Positions 6,016-14,913 of a DNA stretch of 62,639 nucleotides are shown here, in pieces. How positions within the stretch are numbered: the stretch's first letter is position 1; the number at the start of each line of letters is the position of its first letter. The notes below the pieces were generated by a model. The model ran no database searches and was not told the DNA's origin. It worked only from the letters and a program-made list of their open reading frames with translations. Origin of the DNA: an uncultured Clostridia bacterium (GTDB lineage Bacteria; Bacillota; Clostridia; Christensenellales; Borkfalkiaceae); assembly GCA_947628555.1 (NCBI GenBank), contig CANRAI010000001.1, positions 1-62,639 of the forward strand. The letters are read 5' to 3'. The position numbers and the translations under genes are program-made.

Positions 6016-8325
6016 TTAAATACCTATTATAGCGTTTTTGAACACCGCGGCCACGTCGGTGACGGGGATGAAATGCAGCTTTTCCCTTATATTTTCGGGA
6101 ATTTCTTCCAAATCCTTTTTGTTGTCGGCCGGAATTATTACGTCCTTTACGCCGACACGGTAGGCTGCAAGCGCCTTTTCCTTCAACCCGCCTATCGGCA
6201 GGACTTTGCCGCGGAGAGTTATTTCACCCGTCATCGCAACCGAGCTTTTGACGGGTTTACCCGTAAACGCCGAAAGTATTGCCGTAGCCATTGTAATTCC
6301 AGCGCTCGGACCGTCCTTGGGCGTCGCGCCCTCGGGCACGTGAATGTGTATATCCGTCGTTTCGAACGTCTGACTGTCGATACCGTACGCCTGCGAGTTG
6401 GCGCGTATATAGCTTATTGCCGCGCGGGCGCTCTCCTTCATAACGTCGCCCAGCTTGCCGGTAAGCAGAATGTCTCCCTTGCCGTGCATTGCGGAAACTT
6501 CAATTGTCAGGGTTGTGCCGCCCACTGCCGTCCAGGCGAGCCCCGTAGCCGCGCCGACCTCGTCGGAGGCTATAAAGTTGTCCCTGTCAAACCTTTTTGC
6601 GCCGAGCATTTCGCCCACGCCTTCCGCGGTGACCGTTATGCTTTCCACAACGCCCGAAGCAAGCTTTACCGCCGCCTTGCGGCAGACTGCGTCGATATTC
6701 CTTTCAAGATTTCTGACCCCCGCTTCCAGGGTGTAGCCGTTTATAATCTCGTCTATGGCTTCGTCGGTTACGGTAAGCTGTTCCTTTCTCACTCCGTTAG
6801 CCTCCCGTCGCTTATCCACAAGATAGCGCTTTGCGATTTCACGCTTTTCCTCCTGTGTGTAGCCGTTCAGCTCTATGACTTCCATTCTGTCGAGAAGAGG
6901 CCTCGGAACGGTGTCCAGCCCGTTGGCTGTGGTTATGAATAAAACCTTGCTTAAATCGTAGGGAAGTTCGAGATATCTGTCGCGGAAAGTGGAGTTCTGG
7001 GCAGGGTCGAGCACTTCCAGAAGCGCGCTGGCGGGGTCGCCGCGCATATCCGAGGACAGCTTGTCAATTTCGTCCAGAAGGAACACGGGATTGCTTGTGC
7101 CCGCCGTTTTTATCCCCGCGATTATCCTGCCCGGAAGCGCGCCTACATAGGTCTTGCGGTGTCCGCGAATCTCCGATTCGTCCTTTACTCCTCCCAAAGA
7201 CATTCTTACGAATTTTCTGCCGAGAGCGCGGGCGATTGAGCTTGCAATAGAAGTCTTGCCGACGCCGGGAGGCCCTACGAAACACAAAATAGGCGCGTTC
7301 ATTCCCCCGGTAAGCTGCAAAACGGCAAGATACTCGGTTATTCTCTCTTTGATTTTTTCAAGTCCATAGTGGTCTTGGTTCAGCACCTTTACGGCTTCGT
7401 TCAAATCCTTTGTATCCTCGGTCGTAACCGACCAGGGCAAGTCGAGAAGCCAGTCGATGTACATTCTGAGAACGTTGTAATCGGGCGAGGACGGCTGCAT
7501 TTTGCTCATTCTCGACAGCTCTTTAAGCGCCTTTTCCTCTACCTCGGCGGGCATGCGGCGCTCCTTTATCCTGCGTTCGAGCTCCGTCTTTTCTTCCTCG
7601 TCGTCGCCGAGTTCGGTGTGTATGGCTTTCAACTGCTCGCGCAGGAAATATTCCTTTTGGTTTTTATCTATATTCTGGCGGACCATGGCGTTGATTTTGC
7701 GTTCAAGGCGCACAATTTCAAGCTCTTCGTTGAGAATCGTATCAAGCATTTTAAGCCGCTCGATAAGGCGGCTACATTCGAGAAGCGCCTGCTTCTGCTC
7801 CACGTTTATCCTGAGATTATGCCCCGCGATATTCACAAGTTGGTCGGGGTCGGGGCAGAGTTCGAGTTCGGCTGCAACATTTTTGGGAATACGCGTTTCC
7901 GTCTGGCAGATTTCGTGCACCATATCCTTCGAAGTGCGGAAGTACGCTTCTTCAAGCTGACTGTCCGAACGGACGGTTTCCAGTTTCTCGACGTCGGAAA
8001 GCATACAGCCATCGACTTCCTCTACGCGCACCGCGGTAGCCCTGAACAGGCCTTCGACAAAAATCCTGACGGTGTTGCCCGGCAGGCGCGTGACCTGCCT
8101 GAGCTTGCAGACCACGCCGACGGCATAGAGGTCGTCGGGAACAATCTGCTCCTTTTCGGCTGTCCTCTGCGCCACGACGAAAAGGTAGGTATCCCCTTCG
8201 GAAGCGTACCTTACGGCGTTTAACGAAACGGGTCTGCCCACGTCGAACGAGGGTGCGGTATCGGGAAATACTACCCTGCCGCGTAAAGCGAGAGTGGGCA
8301 CTCTTTCAATTGTCGTTTTTGCCAT
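6016..8325 (-). CDS. lon: ATP-dependent protease Lon
   Basis: Cytoplasmic AAA+ serine protease of 769 residues. N-terminal LON substrate-binding domain (about 1-200), coiled linker, AAA+ module with Walker A GPPGVGKTS and Walker B FLLDEIDK, then the C-terminal protease domain with PKDGPSAGIT (nucleophile S674) and GGLKEKALAA (catalytic Lys about 717) forming the Ser-Lys dyad. I place the start at the ATG after AAGGAG-ATGAA (MAKTTIERV) rather than the in-frame upstream ATG at 8349, which lacks a ribosome site. It follows clpX on the same strand behind a region rich in inverted repeats that may control it. Confidence 0.96.
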   Translation of the reverse strand: MAKTTIERVPTLALRGRVVFPDTAPSFDVGRPVSLNAVRYASEGDTYLFVVAQRTAEKEQIVPDDLYAVGVVCKLRQVTRLPGNTVRIFVEGLFRATAVRVEEVDGCMLSDVEKLETVRSDSQLEEAYFRTSKDMVHEICQTETRIPKNVAAELELCPDPDQLVNIAGHNLRINVEQKQALLECSRLIERLKMLDTILNEELEIVRLERKINAMVRQNIDKNQKEYFLREQLKAIHTELGDDEEEKTELERRIKERRMPAEVEEKALKELSRMSKMQPSSPDYNVLRMYIDWLLDLPWSVTTEDTKDLNEAVKVLNQDHYGLEKIKERITEYLAVLQLTGGMNAPILCFVGPPGVGKTSIASSIARALGRKFVRMSLGGVKDESEIRGHRKTYVGALPGRIIAGIKTAGTSNPVFLLDEIDKLSSDMRGDPASALLEVLDPAQNSTFRDRYLELPYDLSKVLFITTANGLDTVPRPLLDRMEVIELNGYTQEEKREIAKRYLVDKRREANGVRKEQLTVTDEAIDEIINGYTLEAGVRNLERNIDAVCRKAAVKLASGVVESITVTAEGVGEMLGAKRFDRDNFIASDEVGAATGLAWTAVGGTTLTIEVSAMHGKGDILLTGKLGDVMKESARAAISYIRANSQAYGIDSQTFETTDIHIHVPEGATPKDGPSAGITMATAILSAFTGKPVKSSVAMTGEITLRGKVLPIGGLKEKALAAYRVGVKDVIIPADNKKDLEEIPENIREKLHFIPVTDVAAVFKNAIIGI

Positions 8326-8343
8326 TTCATCTCCTTGAATAAA

Positions 8344-8410
8344 GCGCAATTTCTCCTTGGAAGAAATTGCGCGTCAGCTGTTATTTTATGCAAATTTGCA
8401 ATACGTATTG
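8344..8410. promoter_or_regulatory. Cluster of inverted repeats between clpX and lon
   Basis: Three dyads sit directly upstream of the lon ribosome site: GCGCAATTTCT-N7-AGAAATTGCGC (8344-8372), TGCAAATTTGCA (8389-8400) and CAATACGTATTG (8399-8410), the last two overlapping by two bases. They may be a terminator/attenuator or operators. The first is not the CIRCE element and no CtsR-type direct repeat is seen. Confidence 0.45.
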
Positions 8411-8422
8411 GGTTTTTCCAGC

Positions 8423-9646
8423 TCACGCCGTCTGTTTATAAACGATTTTCGGCTCAGCCCTGTCGGTAACACATTCCTTGGTTACGATGACTTCCTCGAC
8501 GTTCTTTTCGGAGGGGATTTTATACATGACCGAGGTCATAAAGCCCTCTATTATTGTCCGCAGACCCCTTGCGCCCGTCTTCAAACGTATTGCCGTGTTG
8601 GCAATTTCGCGCACTGCGGAATCCTCAACCGTAAGCTTCACGCCGTCCATTGCGATAAGCTTCTGATATTGCTTGATTATGGCGTTCTTGGGCTGCGTCA
8701 AAATGTTTACGAGCGCGTCCTCCGACAGCGGATGCAGGCTTACTACAATGGGAATCCTGCCTACGAATTCGGGGATAAGCCCGAACTGCGTGAGGTCCTG
8801 CGGCTTTACGTCGGAGAGCATTTCGTAAATATTTTCTTCCGTGTTCTTTACCGTGCCGCCGAAGCCGAGAGAGGTGTTGTCCCTGCGCTTCTGCACGATT
8901 TTGTCGAGCCCGACGAACGCTCCGCCGCATATAAACAGAATATTCGTGGTGTCTATACGCAGACACTCCTGCTGGGGATGCTTTCTGCCGCCCTGCGGGG
9001 GCACGTTGGCGACGGTGCTTTCGATAATCTTCAAAAGCGCCTGCTGGACGCCCTCGCCCGAAACGTCGCGGGTAATTGAAACGTTTTCGCTCTTTCTTGC
9101 GATTTTATCTATTTCGTCGATATAGATTATCCCGCGTTCCGCGCGAGCGATGTCATAGTCGGCGTTCTGGATAAGTTTAAGAAGAATGTTCTCCACATCC
9201 TCGCCGACGTAGCCCGCCTCCGTCAGAGTTGTAGCGTCCGCCGCGGCGAAGGGCACGTTGAGAATTTTCGCAAGCGTGCGGGCAAGCAACGTTTTGCCGC
9301 AGCCCGTAGGTCCGAGGAGAAGTATGTTGCTCTTCTCTATTTCGACGTCGCCGTCCGCGTCCTTATCATTGAGGCAGTTTATGCGCTTGTAATGGTTATA
9401 TACGGCGACCGACAGAACTTCCTTTGCCTCGTTCTGCCCGACGATATATTTATCAAGCTCTTTTTTCAAATCCGCGGGGGGCATTAGGGGTACGGGCGCC
9501 GTGACGTCCGTATCAAGGTCCTTTACCATGTCGCGGCAGATTTCGATACATTCGTCGCATATGCACGCGCCGTTCCTGCCCGCAATCAGCCGTTTTACCA
9601 AATCCTCCGGTTTCCCGCAAAATGAACAATATTTCTGATCTTTCAT
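8423..9646 (-). CDS. clpX: ATP-dependent Clp protease ATP-binding subunit ClpX
   Basis: AAA+ unfoldase that feeds ClpP. The N-terminal C4 zinc domain is visible (CSFCGK near residue 7, CICDECIEIC near 28-37), then Walker A GPTGCGKTLLA, Walker B IIYIDEID, the pore-2 RKH motif in GGRKHPQQ and sensor/arginine regions. Length is 407 residues (family about 420). A good Shine-Dalgarno (CAGGAGTTTC-ATG) sets the start. Lies between clpP and lon. Known substrates include SsrA-tagged proteins and poly-Ala-tailed chains made by RqcH; both tagging systems are encoded in this window. Confidence 0.97.
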   Translation of the reverse strand: MKDQKYCSFCGKPEDLVKRLIAGRNGACICDECIEICRDMVKDLDTDVTAPVPLMPPADLKKELDKYIVGQNEAKEVLSVAVYNHYKRINCLNDKDADGDVEIEKSNILLLGPTGCGKTLLARTLAKILNVPFAAADATTLTEAGYVGEDVENILLKLIQNADYDIARAERGIIYIDEIDKIARKSENVSITRDVSGEGVQQALLKIIESTVANVPPQGGRKHPQQECLRIDTTNILFICGGAFVGLDKIVQKRRDNTSLGFGGTVKNTEENIYEMLSDVKPQDLTQFGLIPEFVGRIPIVVSLHPLSEDALVNILTQPKNAIIKQYQKLIAMDGVKLTVEDSAVREIANTAIRLKTGARGLRTIIEGFMTSVMYKIPSEKNVEEVIVTKECVTDRAEPKIVYKQTA

Positions 9647-9736
9647 GAAACTCCTGCTCCACCCTTAAAGCTATTGCCGTCGGGCGGAAGGTTTATTCTT
9701 AATTTTTGCACGGTTTCCCACTAACCGCCCGAAAAC

Positions 9737-10333
9737 TTATCTTTTATAGAATACTCTGTCTATAAGTCCGTATTCGAGCGCCTGCTGCGCGGAAAGATAA
9801 TTGTCGCGGTCGGTGTCGCGCTCAATCACCTCAATGGGCTTGCCCGAATTCTCCGCGAGTATCGAATTGAGTTTCTGCCTCGTCCTTAATATGTGCTCGG
9901 CGGCGATTTTTATGTCGCTTGCCTGTCCCTGGGCGCCGCCCAAGGGCTGGTGAATCATAATTTCGCTGTTGGGCAGAGCGAAGCGCTTACCTTTCTGTCC
10001 GCTGGACAGGATGAACGCGCCCATGCTTGCCGCCATACCTATACATATTGTGGATACGTCGGACTTGATATAATTCATCGTGTCGTAAATGGCAAGGCCC
10101 GCGGAAACGGAGCCGCCCGGGCTGTTTATATAAAGGGATATGTCCTTAGAAGGATCTTTCGCTTCGAGATATATAAGCTGAGCCACCACAGTGTTTGCGA
10201 CGGCGTCGTCGATTTCCCCCGAAAGGAATATTATCCTGTCCTCCAAAAGTCTGCTGTAAATGTCGTACGAACGCTCGCCGCGCGAGGTCTGCTCGACTAT
10301 ATAGGGCACAAGCGCGCCTTTGATATCCTGCAT
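9737..10333 (-). CDS. clpP: ATP-dependent Clp protease proteolytic subunit ClpP
   Basis: Serine protease that forms the 14-mer chamber of ClpXP. The catalytic Ser lies in GMAASMGAFILSSG (about residue 98) and the His in MIHQPLGGAQGQA; the Asp falls in the RDTDRDN region. Length is 198 residues, typical. The start follows AAAGGAGATAATA, 11 bases after the tig stop codon, so tig-clpP should be one transcript. About 90 bases separate it from clpX, with a loose TCGGGCGG/CCGCCCGA dyad (9680-9732). Confidence 0.97.
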   Translation of the reverse strand: MQDIKGALVPYIVEQTSRGERSYDIYSRLLEDRIIFLSGEIDDAVANTVVAQLIYLEAKDPSKDISLYINSPGGSVSAGLAIYDTMNYIKSDVSTICIGMAASMGAFILSSGQKGKRFALPNSEIMIHQPLGGAQGQASDIKIAAEHILRTRQKLNSILAENSGKPIEVIERDTDRDNYLSAQQALEYGLIDRVFYKR

Positions 10334-10344
10334 TATTATCTCCT

Positions 10345-11877
10345 TTAATCTTCTTTTTTAGTCGGCTTTTCCGCCGTTTTTTTAGTAGGTTTTTTTACCG
10401 TTTTTTCGGCTGTTTTCTCGGCTGTTTTGGGAGCCGTTTTGGGAGTCGTTTTTTTAACGGGCTTTTCGGTGGATTTTTCTGCTTTCTCCTTTTTTTCTCC
10501 TGCGGGAGTTTCGCCACGGTTTTCTGCGGGCTTTTCGGAAACCGCCTTCTTCTTGGCGGATTTCTTTTCCTCATTGACGTCGCCGTCAACCAGCTCGTTG
10601 TTGGCTTTCAGGAAGTCGAAAAGCTTGGTAATTACTATATCGTTGGCGATATATTCGAGCTGTCTGGGCTCGACAGACTTTTTGTACTCTTCAAAAGTTT
10701 TATCCACCGATTTTGCCTGTTCTTCGATTTTCGCGTCAATTTCCTCCTGCTCCGCCTTTATTCCCTCGGCTCTTATAATCTTATCGATAATAAGCTGGCT
10801 GAGAACTCTTCTGCGTGCTTCGGTGACGTACTGTGAGCGGAATTCGGGCATTTTCTGGTTGGTGTATTTAAGATAATCGTCAAGTTTCAGGCCCTGGTAC
10901 ATTAAGCGGTAGGAGAATTCCTGTACAATCCTGTCGATTTCCGATTCTATCATCGCGTCGGGGATATCCACCTTTGTGAAGTTGGCGATTTCGGCGAGAA
11001 TGGAGCCTTCCGTTTCGTCCCTGCCGCGGTTTGCCGCCGACTTTTCAAGCCTTTCACGGGTCTTTTTCCTGTAATCCTCAACCGTTTCGCAGCCCGCGTG
11101 CGCCTTTACGAATTCGTCCGTAAGCTCGGGATAGCGCTTTTCGGAAATTTTATTGAGCTTTACAGCGAACACCGCCGCCTTGCCGCGGAGATTGTCCGCC
11201 TGATAAGTTTCGGGGAAGGTGACGTTGATATCGCGCTGCTCGCCGATTTTCATTCCCTCGACCCTTTCTTCAAAGCCAGGGATGAAAGCGCCGCTGCCGA
11301 GTTCCAGGTCGTAGCCGTCCGCAGTGCCGCCCTCGAATTTTTTGCCGTCAACAGTGCCGGAAAAGTCGATATTCACAACGTCGCCCTTCCTGCACTCCCT
11401 GTCGGAGACTTCGGCGGTCTCGGCTGCGCCCGATTGAAGCCTGCGGACTTCCTTTTCCACGTCTTCGTCGGATACATTATACTCATACTTTCTGATTTTT
11501 AAACCCGTGTATTTTTCAATTTCGACTTCGGGTTTTACGGGCACGACCGCGCCCAGCACGACGCCCTTGCCCTCTTCCATACTCTCGACGTTGAGTTCGG
11601 GCTCGCCTACGGCGGTGAAATTGTCCTTCTCCTTTTCGAGAATCGCGAAGTAGTGCTCGTTGTAAAGAGCGTTGAACGCCTCTTCGAAGAATACGCCCTT
11701 GCCGTAATAATTTTCAAGCACGGGCTTGGGGGCTTTGCCCTTTCGGAAGCCGGGCACGGTAAATTTGCCGCGCGTCTTTATATACGCCTTGTTTATGGCG
11801 CTTTCCCACTCTTCCTCGGTGAAGGTGATTGTAAGTTTTACCGTGCTTTTCTCTCCGGTAGTCTGCGTGTAATTCAT
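10345..11877 (-). CDS. tig: Trigger factor with a basic low-complexity C-terminal tail
   Basis: Ribosome-bound chaperone and peptidyl-prolyl isomerase. N-terminal ribosome-binding domain with the signature loop GFRKGKAPK (about residues 43-51), FKBP-like domain (GDVVNIDFSGTVDGKKFEGG onward, about 165-245), and the C-terminal chaperone arms. It is 510 residues against the usual 430; the excess is a Lys/Thr/Pro/Ala-rich tail from about residue 437 with repeated KTAEK and KKPTKKT units. The start has TTAGGAGATAATT-ATG. It is first of the tig-clpP-clpX-lon block; a TATAAT sits about 30 bases upstream, but no clear -35 pairs with it. Confidence 0.95.
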   Translation of the reverse strand: MNYTQTTGEKSTVKLTITFTEEEWESAINKAYIKTRGKFTVPGFRKGKAPKPVLENYYGKGVFFEEAFNALYNEHYFAILEKEKDNFTAVGEPELNVESMEEGKGVVLGAVVPVKPEVEIEKYTGLKIRKYEYNVSDEDVEKEVRRLQSGAAETAEVSDRECRKGDVVNIDFSGTVDGKKFEGGTADGYDLELGSGAFIPGFEERVEGMKIGEQRDINVTFPETYQADNLRGKAAVFAVKLNKISEKRYPELTDEFVKAHAGCETVEDYRKKTRERLEKSAANRGRDETEGSILAEIANFTKVDIPDAMIESEIDRIVQEFSYRLMYQGLKLDDYLKYTNQKMPEFRSQYVTEARRRVLSQLIIDKIIRAEGIKAEQEEIDAKIEEQAKSVDKTFEEYKKSVEPRQLEYIANDIVITKLFDFLKANNELVDGDVNEEKKSAKKKAVSEKPAENRGETPAGEKKEKAEKSTEKPVKKTTPKTAPKTAEKTAEKTVKKPTKKTAEKPTKKED

Positions 11878-11973
11878 AATTATCTCCTAATTGCTTTATT
11901 ATATAATTTCGTGTAAAATCAATTTTAACACAATACTTTGATTTTGAAAAGCGTTTTGCCGCGCGTCAATCAA

Positions 11974-12002
11974 TTTACTTTTGAATTTTTTTGCTGTATA
12001 AT
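11974..12002 (+). promoter_or_regulatory. Promoter of rqcH
   Basis: TTTACT (11974-11979), a 17-base spacer and TATAAT (11997-12002), followed by a short leader with the GGGGGAAG ribosome site of rqcH. It is divergent to tig. Confidence 0.65.
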
Positions 12003-12025
12003 GACAAAAAACCTTTGGGGGAAGT

Positions 12026-13705
12026 ATGCCGCAGGACGCATTCACAATCAAATTCGTAGCCGACGAACTGAAAAATCTGCTTACGGGCGGGAAGATTTCG
12101 AAAATCACCCAGACCGACCGCGAAAACCTTACGTTTATTACATACACCCGAAAAGGCACGGTTAAACTCGATATTTGTCTTTCCGCGCGGAGATGCAGAA
12201 TAAGCCTTACCAACTGCGATAAGCCCGTGCCGAAAGTTGCGCCCGGGTTTTGTATGCTTTTGAGAAAGCATCTTGCGAACGCGGAAATAACCGACGTGGC
12301 GCAGATTCCGTTCGAAAGGGTGGTGACGGTAGATTTCGACTGCACTTCCGAATTCGAACGGCTGAAAATGCGGCTTTACGTAGAGATTATGGGCAAATAC
12401 TCCAACGCGGTGCTGACGCAGGACGGCGTGATTTTAGGCGCGCTTAAAACCACGGCGATAGGCGAAAACACCAGACGGGTACTGTTTTCCGGCGTAAAAT
12501 ACGTTTTGCCCGAGCCGCAGGACAAGATACTTCCCGACGATTTGCCCGCGCTTAACAAGGCTCTTTCGATATATACGGGCGACGCGGCGAAGTTTATCTC
12601 CGACAGGGTAAAAGGCGTGGCGTATTCCACCGCCTGCGACATAGCCGAAATTTACGGCGGGCGTCCATCCGCGGAGGACATCAAGGAATTTATCTGCGGT
12701 GAAAAACTTTCCCCCTGCGTGGTTTATGACGGCGGCGTTCCCGTGGACTTCAAGGCCAAAAACGCGGGCGGAAACATCAAACCTTTTCCTACCGTCCTCG
12801 AAGCGCAGAAGGCATTTTACGACTTCGCGTACAAAAGACAGGTTTTCGAGGACGCCGTAAAGGAGCTGACGGGCGCCCTTTCGTCCGCCGAAAAAAAGCT
12901 GGAAAAGCGGCTTCAACAGATACGTGAAAGACTTCTCGACTGCCGAGACGCGGAGAGCGTAAAACTAAAAGGCGAGCTGATAACCGCAAACATTTACGCA
13001 ATCTCGCGCGGCGACGAAAGTTTCGAGGCGGTGAATTATTACGACGAAAAGGGCGGGAAAATCAGGATACCCCTCGACCGCTCCCTTTCCCCCGCGCAGA
13101 ACGCGCAAAAGTACTATAAGCGGTACGCAAAGCTTAAAAGAACGCAGGAAGCCGTCACCGCGCAGAAAAACGAAACGGAGGAAAGGCTGGACTATCTGAA
13201 CAGCATCGGCGCGCACATAAGCACGGCGGAAAATCTTTCCGACCTCGAAGAAATCCGCGAAGAATTGAAGCGCATAGGGCTTATAAAAGAGAACGAACAA
13301 AAGAAGCGAAAACCCGAAATTCTGCCTTTCCGCACCTTTAAAATCCATGGATTTACGGTGCTTGCGGGGCGCAACAACATTCAGAACGACAGGCTTTTAA
13401 AGCGAATATCCCCCGCCGATTTATGGCTGCACACGCAGGGCTACCACTCCTCCCACGTCGCAATTTTAACAGAGGGGCGGGAAGTTCCCGACGACGTGCT
13501 GCTTGCGGCGGCGGAGATATGCGCCTACTATTCTGACGGGCGCGGCGGCACAAAAATCCCCGTGGATTATACGCGGAGGAAGTTCGTCAGAAAGCCCCCC
13601 GCCTCAAACGCAGGATTCGTGACATATACCGATTATAAAACCATACTCGTCGAGCCTAAAAACCACGCCGACGAATCCGAGGAGCATACAGATGAAAAAA
13701 TTTAG
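12026..13705 (+). CDS. rqcH: Ribosome quality-control protein RqcH (NFACT/FbpA family)
   Basis: Binds obstructed 50S-peptidyl-tRNA complexes and adds C-terminal alanine tails that mark the chain for ClpXP. The 559-residue protein has the NFACT-N region (about 1-200, with the VEIMGKYSNAVL block), helix-hairpin-helix and coiled-coil parts (about 200-420), and the NFACT-R domain (about 445-545, with DLWLHTQGYHSSHV and GGTKIPVDYT). At the site of the conserved DR pair needed for tRNA handling it reads E97-R98 (IPFERVV), a conservative change. Older annotations call it fibronectin-binding. It is the first gene of a plus-strand set and overlaps the next gene by 14 bases. Confidence 0.93.
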   Translation: MPQDAFTIKFVADELKNLLTGGKISKITQTDRENLTFITYTRKGTVKLDICLSARRCRISLTNCDKPVPKVAPGFCMLLRKHLANAEITDVAQIPFERVVTVDFDCTSEFERLKMRLYVEIMGKYSNAVLTQDGVILGALKTTAIGENTRRVLFSGVKYVLPEPQDKILPDDLPALNKALSIYTGDAAKFISDRVKGVAYSTACDIAEIYGGRPSAEDIKEFICGEKLSPCVVYDGGVPVDFKAKNAGGNIKPFPTVLEAQKAFYDFAYKRQVFEDAVKELTGALSSAEKKLEKRLQQIRERLLDCRDAESVKLKGELITANIYAISRGDESFEAVNYYDEKGGKIRIPLDRSLSPAQNAQKYYKRYAKLKRTQEAVTAQKNETEERLDYLNSIGAHISTAENLSDLEEIREELKRIGLIKENEQKKRKPEILPFRTFKIHGFTVLAGRNNIQNDRLLKRISPADLWLHTQGYHSSHVAILTEGREVPDDVLLAAAEICAYYSDGRGGTKIPVDYTRRKFVRKPPASNAGFVTYTDYKTILVEPKNHADESEEHTDEKI

Positions 13706-14033
13706 AAAAGAAACCACGGAAAAGCTTAATACGGACGTCCGCTCGGACGGCAAAGAGAAAACCCGCGCCCGCTTTTATGCGGCTATTGCCGCGCTTACGC
13801 TTTCGGCGGTTTCGCTGGGGCTTGCGTTTTTGCCGAATTACGGAATATATTTTCTTATCGCTTCCATTATGATTGAAATTTCCGCCTTGTCGTTTTTATC
13901 CTCGCAGAAAAAAATCAGCGACTTCAACGCGGTTAAAGTTGTGCAAATAATCGCATACATGTTGCTTTTTTTAAGTTCCGCGCTGTTTTTGGGCGGGTTC
14001 ATCTACTTCCTTATAAACTCTCCGCAAGTATAA
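13692..14033 (+). CDS. Small three-helix membrane protein, unknown
   Basis: A 113-residue protein I do not recognise. A charged N-terminus (about 1-27, Lys/Glu/Arg-rich) precedes three hydrophobic helices (about 28-47, 50-68 and 83-108). It overlaps the end of rqcH by 14 bases and has its own GAGGAG ribosome site inside rqcH, so it is translated from the rqcH message. No catalytic motif is visible. The coupling hints at a role tied to, or only co-expressed with, ribosome rescue; that is inference. Confidence 0.7.
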   Translation: MKKFRKETTEKLNTDVRSDGKEKTRARFYAAIAALTLSAVSLGLAFLPNYGIYFLIASIMIEISALSFLSSQKKISDFNAVKVVQIIAYMLLFLSSALFLGGFIYFLINSPQV

Positions 14034-14061
14034 AATCCGTCAAATTCGGCATATTCAGTAT

Positions 14062-14421
14062 ATGGACGGAATTTGCGGAGCTGTTCTGAAAAAAATAGAG
14101 GCGCTCGGCAATGTCGGGCGCTATTTTATCGTTTCGGAAGAAGAATTTCTGGAATGTTTCCCCGAAGGCGCGGAACGCAGCGGAACAGAGCTTAAAAAAG
14201 CGCTTGAAAGCCTCGCCGCAGAGGGATTTATCGACGTTAAATATTCGGGCGGCGGAATGTTCTGCGTAGCGCTTATAAAGAATTATGTTCCCGAAGAACC
14301 CGCCGAAACGGAAAAGCGGAAGCCTAATCCCTATTACCCGCTGTTTTTTTACGCGTTTGCGGGCGGCGCGGCGGGGGGCATCGTCACCGCGCTTTTTGCG
14401 CTGTTGTTTTTATTATGCTGA
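14062..14421 (+). CDS. Winged-helix-like protein with C-terminal membrane anchor (copy 1)
   Basis: A 119-residue protein of unknown function. Residues 1-75 look like a small winged-helix fold: helices, then an ALESLAAEGFIDVKYSGGGMFCVAL strand-turn-strand wing. A Pro/Glu/Lys linker follows and a Gly/Ala-rich hydrophobic helix ends the protein (about 93-118). The next gene has the same layout and length. Overlap with it is 7 bases. Possible roles are a membrane-tethered regulator or a protein-interaction adaptor; no helix-turn-helix family could be named with certainty. Confidence 0.65.
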   Translation: MDGICGAVLKKIEALGNVGRYFIVSEEEFLECFPEGAERSGTELKKALESLAAEGFIDVKYSGGGMFCVALIKNYVPEEPAETEKRKPNPYYPLFFYAFAGGAAGGIVTALFALLFLLC

Positions 14422-14774
14422 GTAAATGCGAAAACGAAGTTATGACGGCAATATATAGCCTTTGCGACGGCACGGAAAGCTGTCTTGTTTCTCCGGCGGA
14501 CATTCTTGCGATAATGCCCGCCAAAAGGCGCGTGGATTACGACGAGCTGGAAGCTATACTGAACACTTTGCGCTGCAACGGATTTTTCGACTTGATTTAT
14601 TCCGAGCGCAAGGGCGAAAGAATGTACGTAATAAATCTGAAAGACAGCGGCTTTGCGTGGAAACGAACTTCAAAACAGAAACAGCGGGATATTTCCTATA
14701 AAATTTTTCTTGCTTTTCTTGGAGCTATTGCCACCTTCGTTTTCGGACTTATATTAAAGGGGCTATTCGGATAA
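14415..14774 (+). CDS. Winged-helix-like protein with C-terminal membrane anchor (copy 2)
   Basis: Also 119 residues and built like its neighbour: a helical N-terminus, a DELEAILNTLRCNGFFDLIYSERKGERMYVINL segment that aligns in pattern with the wing of copy 1, a basic stretch (KRTSKQKQRD) and a single C-terminal membrane helix (about 97-117). It starts inside the end of copy 1 (ATGCTGA overlap), so translation is coupled. The pair probably arose by tandem duplication and may form a heterodimer. Function unknown. No clear terminator follows. Confidence 0.65.
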   Translation: MLSKCENEVMTAIYSLCDGTESCLVSPADILAIMPAKRRVDYDELEAILNTLRCNGFFDLIYSERKGERMYVINLKDSGFAWKRTSKQKQRDISYKIFLAFLGAIATFVFGLILKGLFG

Positions 14775-14848
14775 GCGGCAGTTTTTTACTTCCCGGCAAA
14801 AAAATTTCGTATTCGGCGCCGCAATTTCAAATAATAACCCTTTATAGT

Positions 14849-14877
14849 TTGCTTTTTCGCTACGGATTTGTTAAAAT
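14849..14877 (+). promoter_or_regulatory. Promoter of the propeller-like membrane protein
   Basis: TTGCTT (14849-14854), a 17-base spacer and TAAAAT (14872-14877), about 30 bases before a GGGGTG ribosome site and ATG. Confidence 0.6.
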
Positions 14878-14913
14878 ATTTTCAACCGACAAAACAAAAG
14901 CAGCGGGGTGTAT

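Noticed and set aside
5911..8223. Long open frames on the plus strand opposite lon (for example 343 and 284 residues)
   Set aside because: They lie antisense to a complete lon gene, have no ribosome sites or recognisable motifs, and their composition reflects the complementary codon pattern.
8344..8372. CIRCE (HrcA) element before lon
   Set aside because: CIRCE is TTAGCACTC-N9-GAGTGCTAA; this dyad has different arms and a 7-base spacer.
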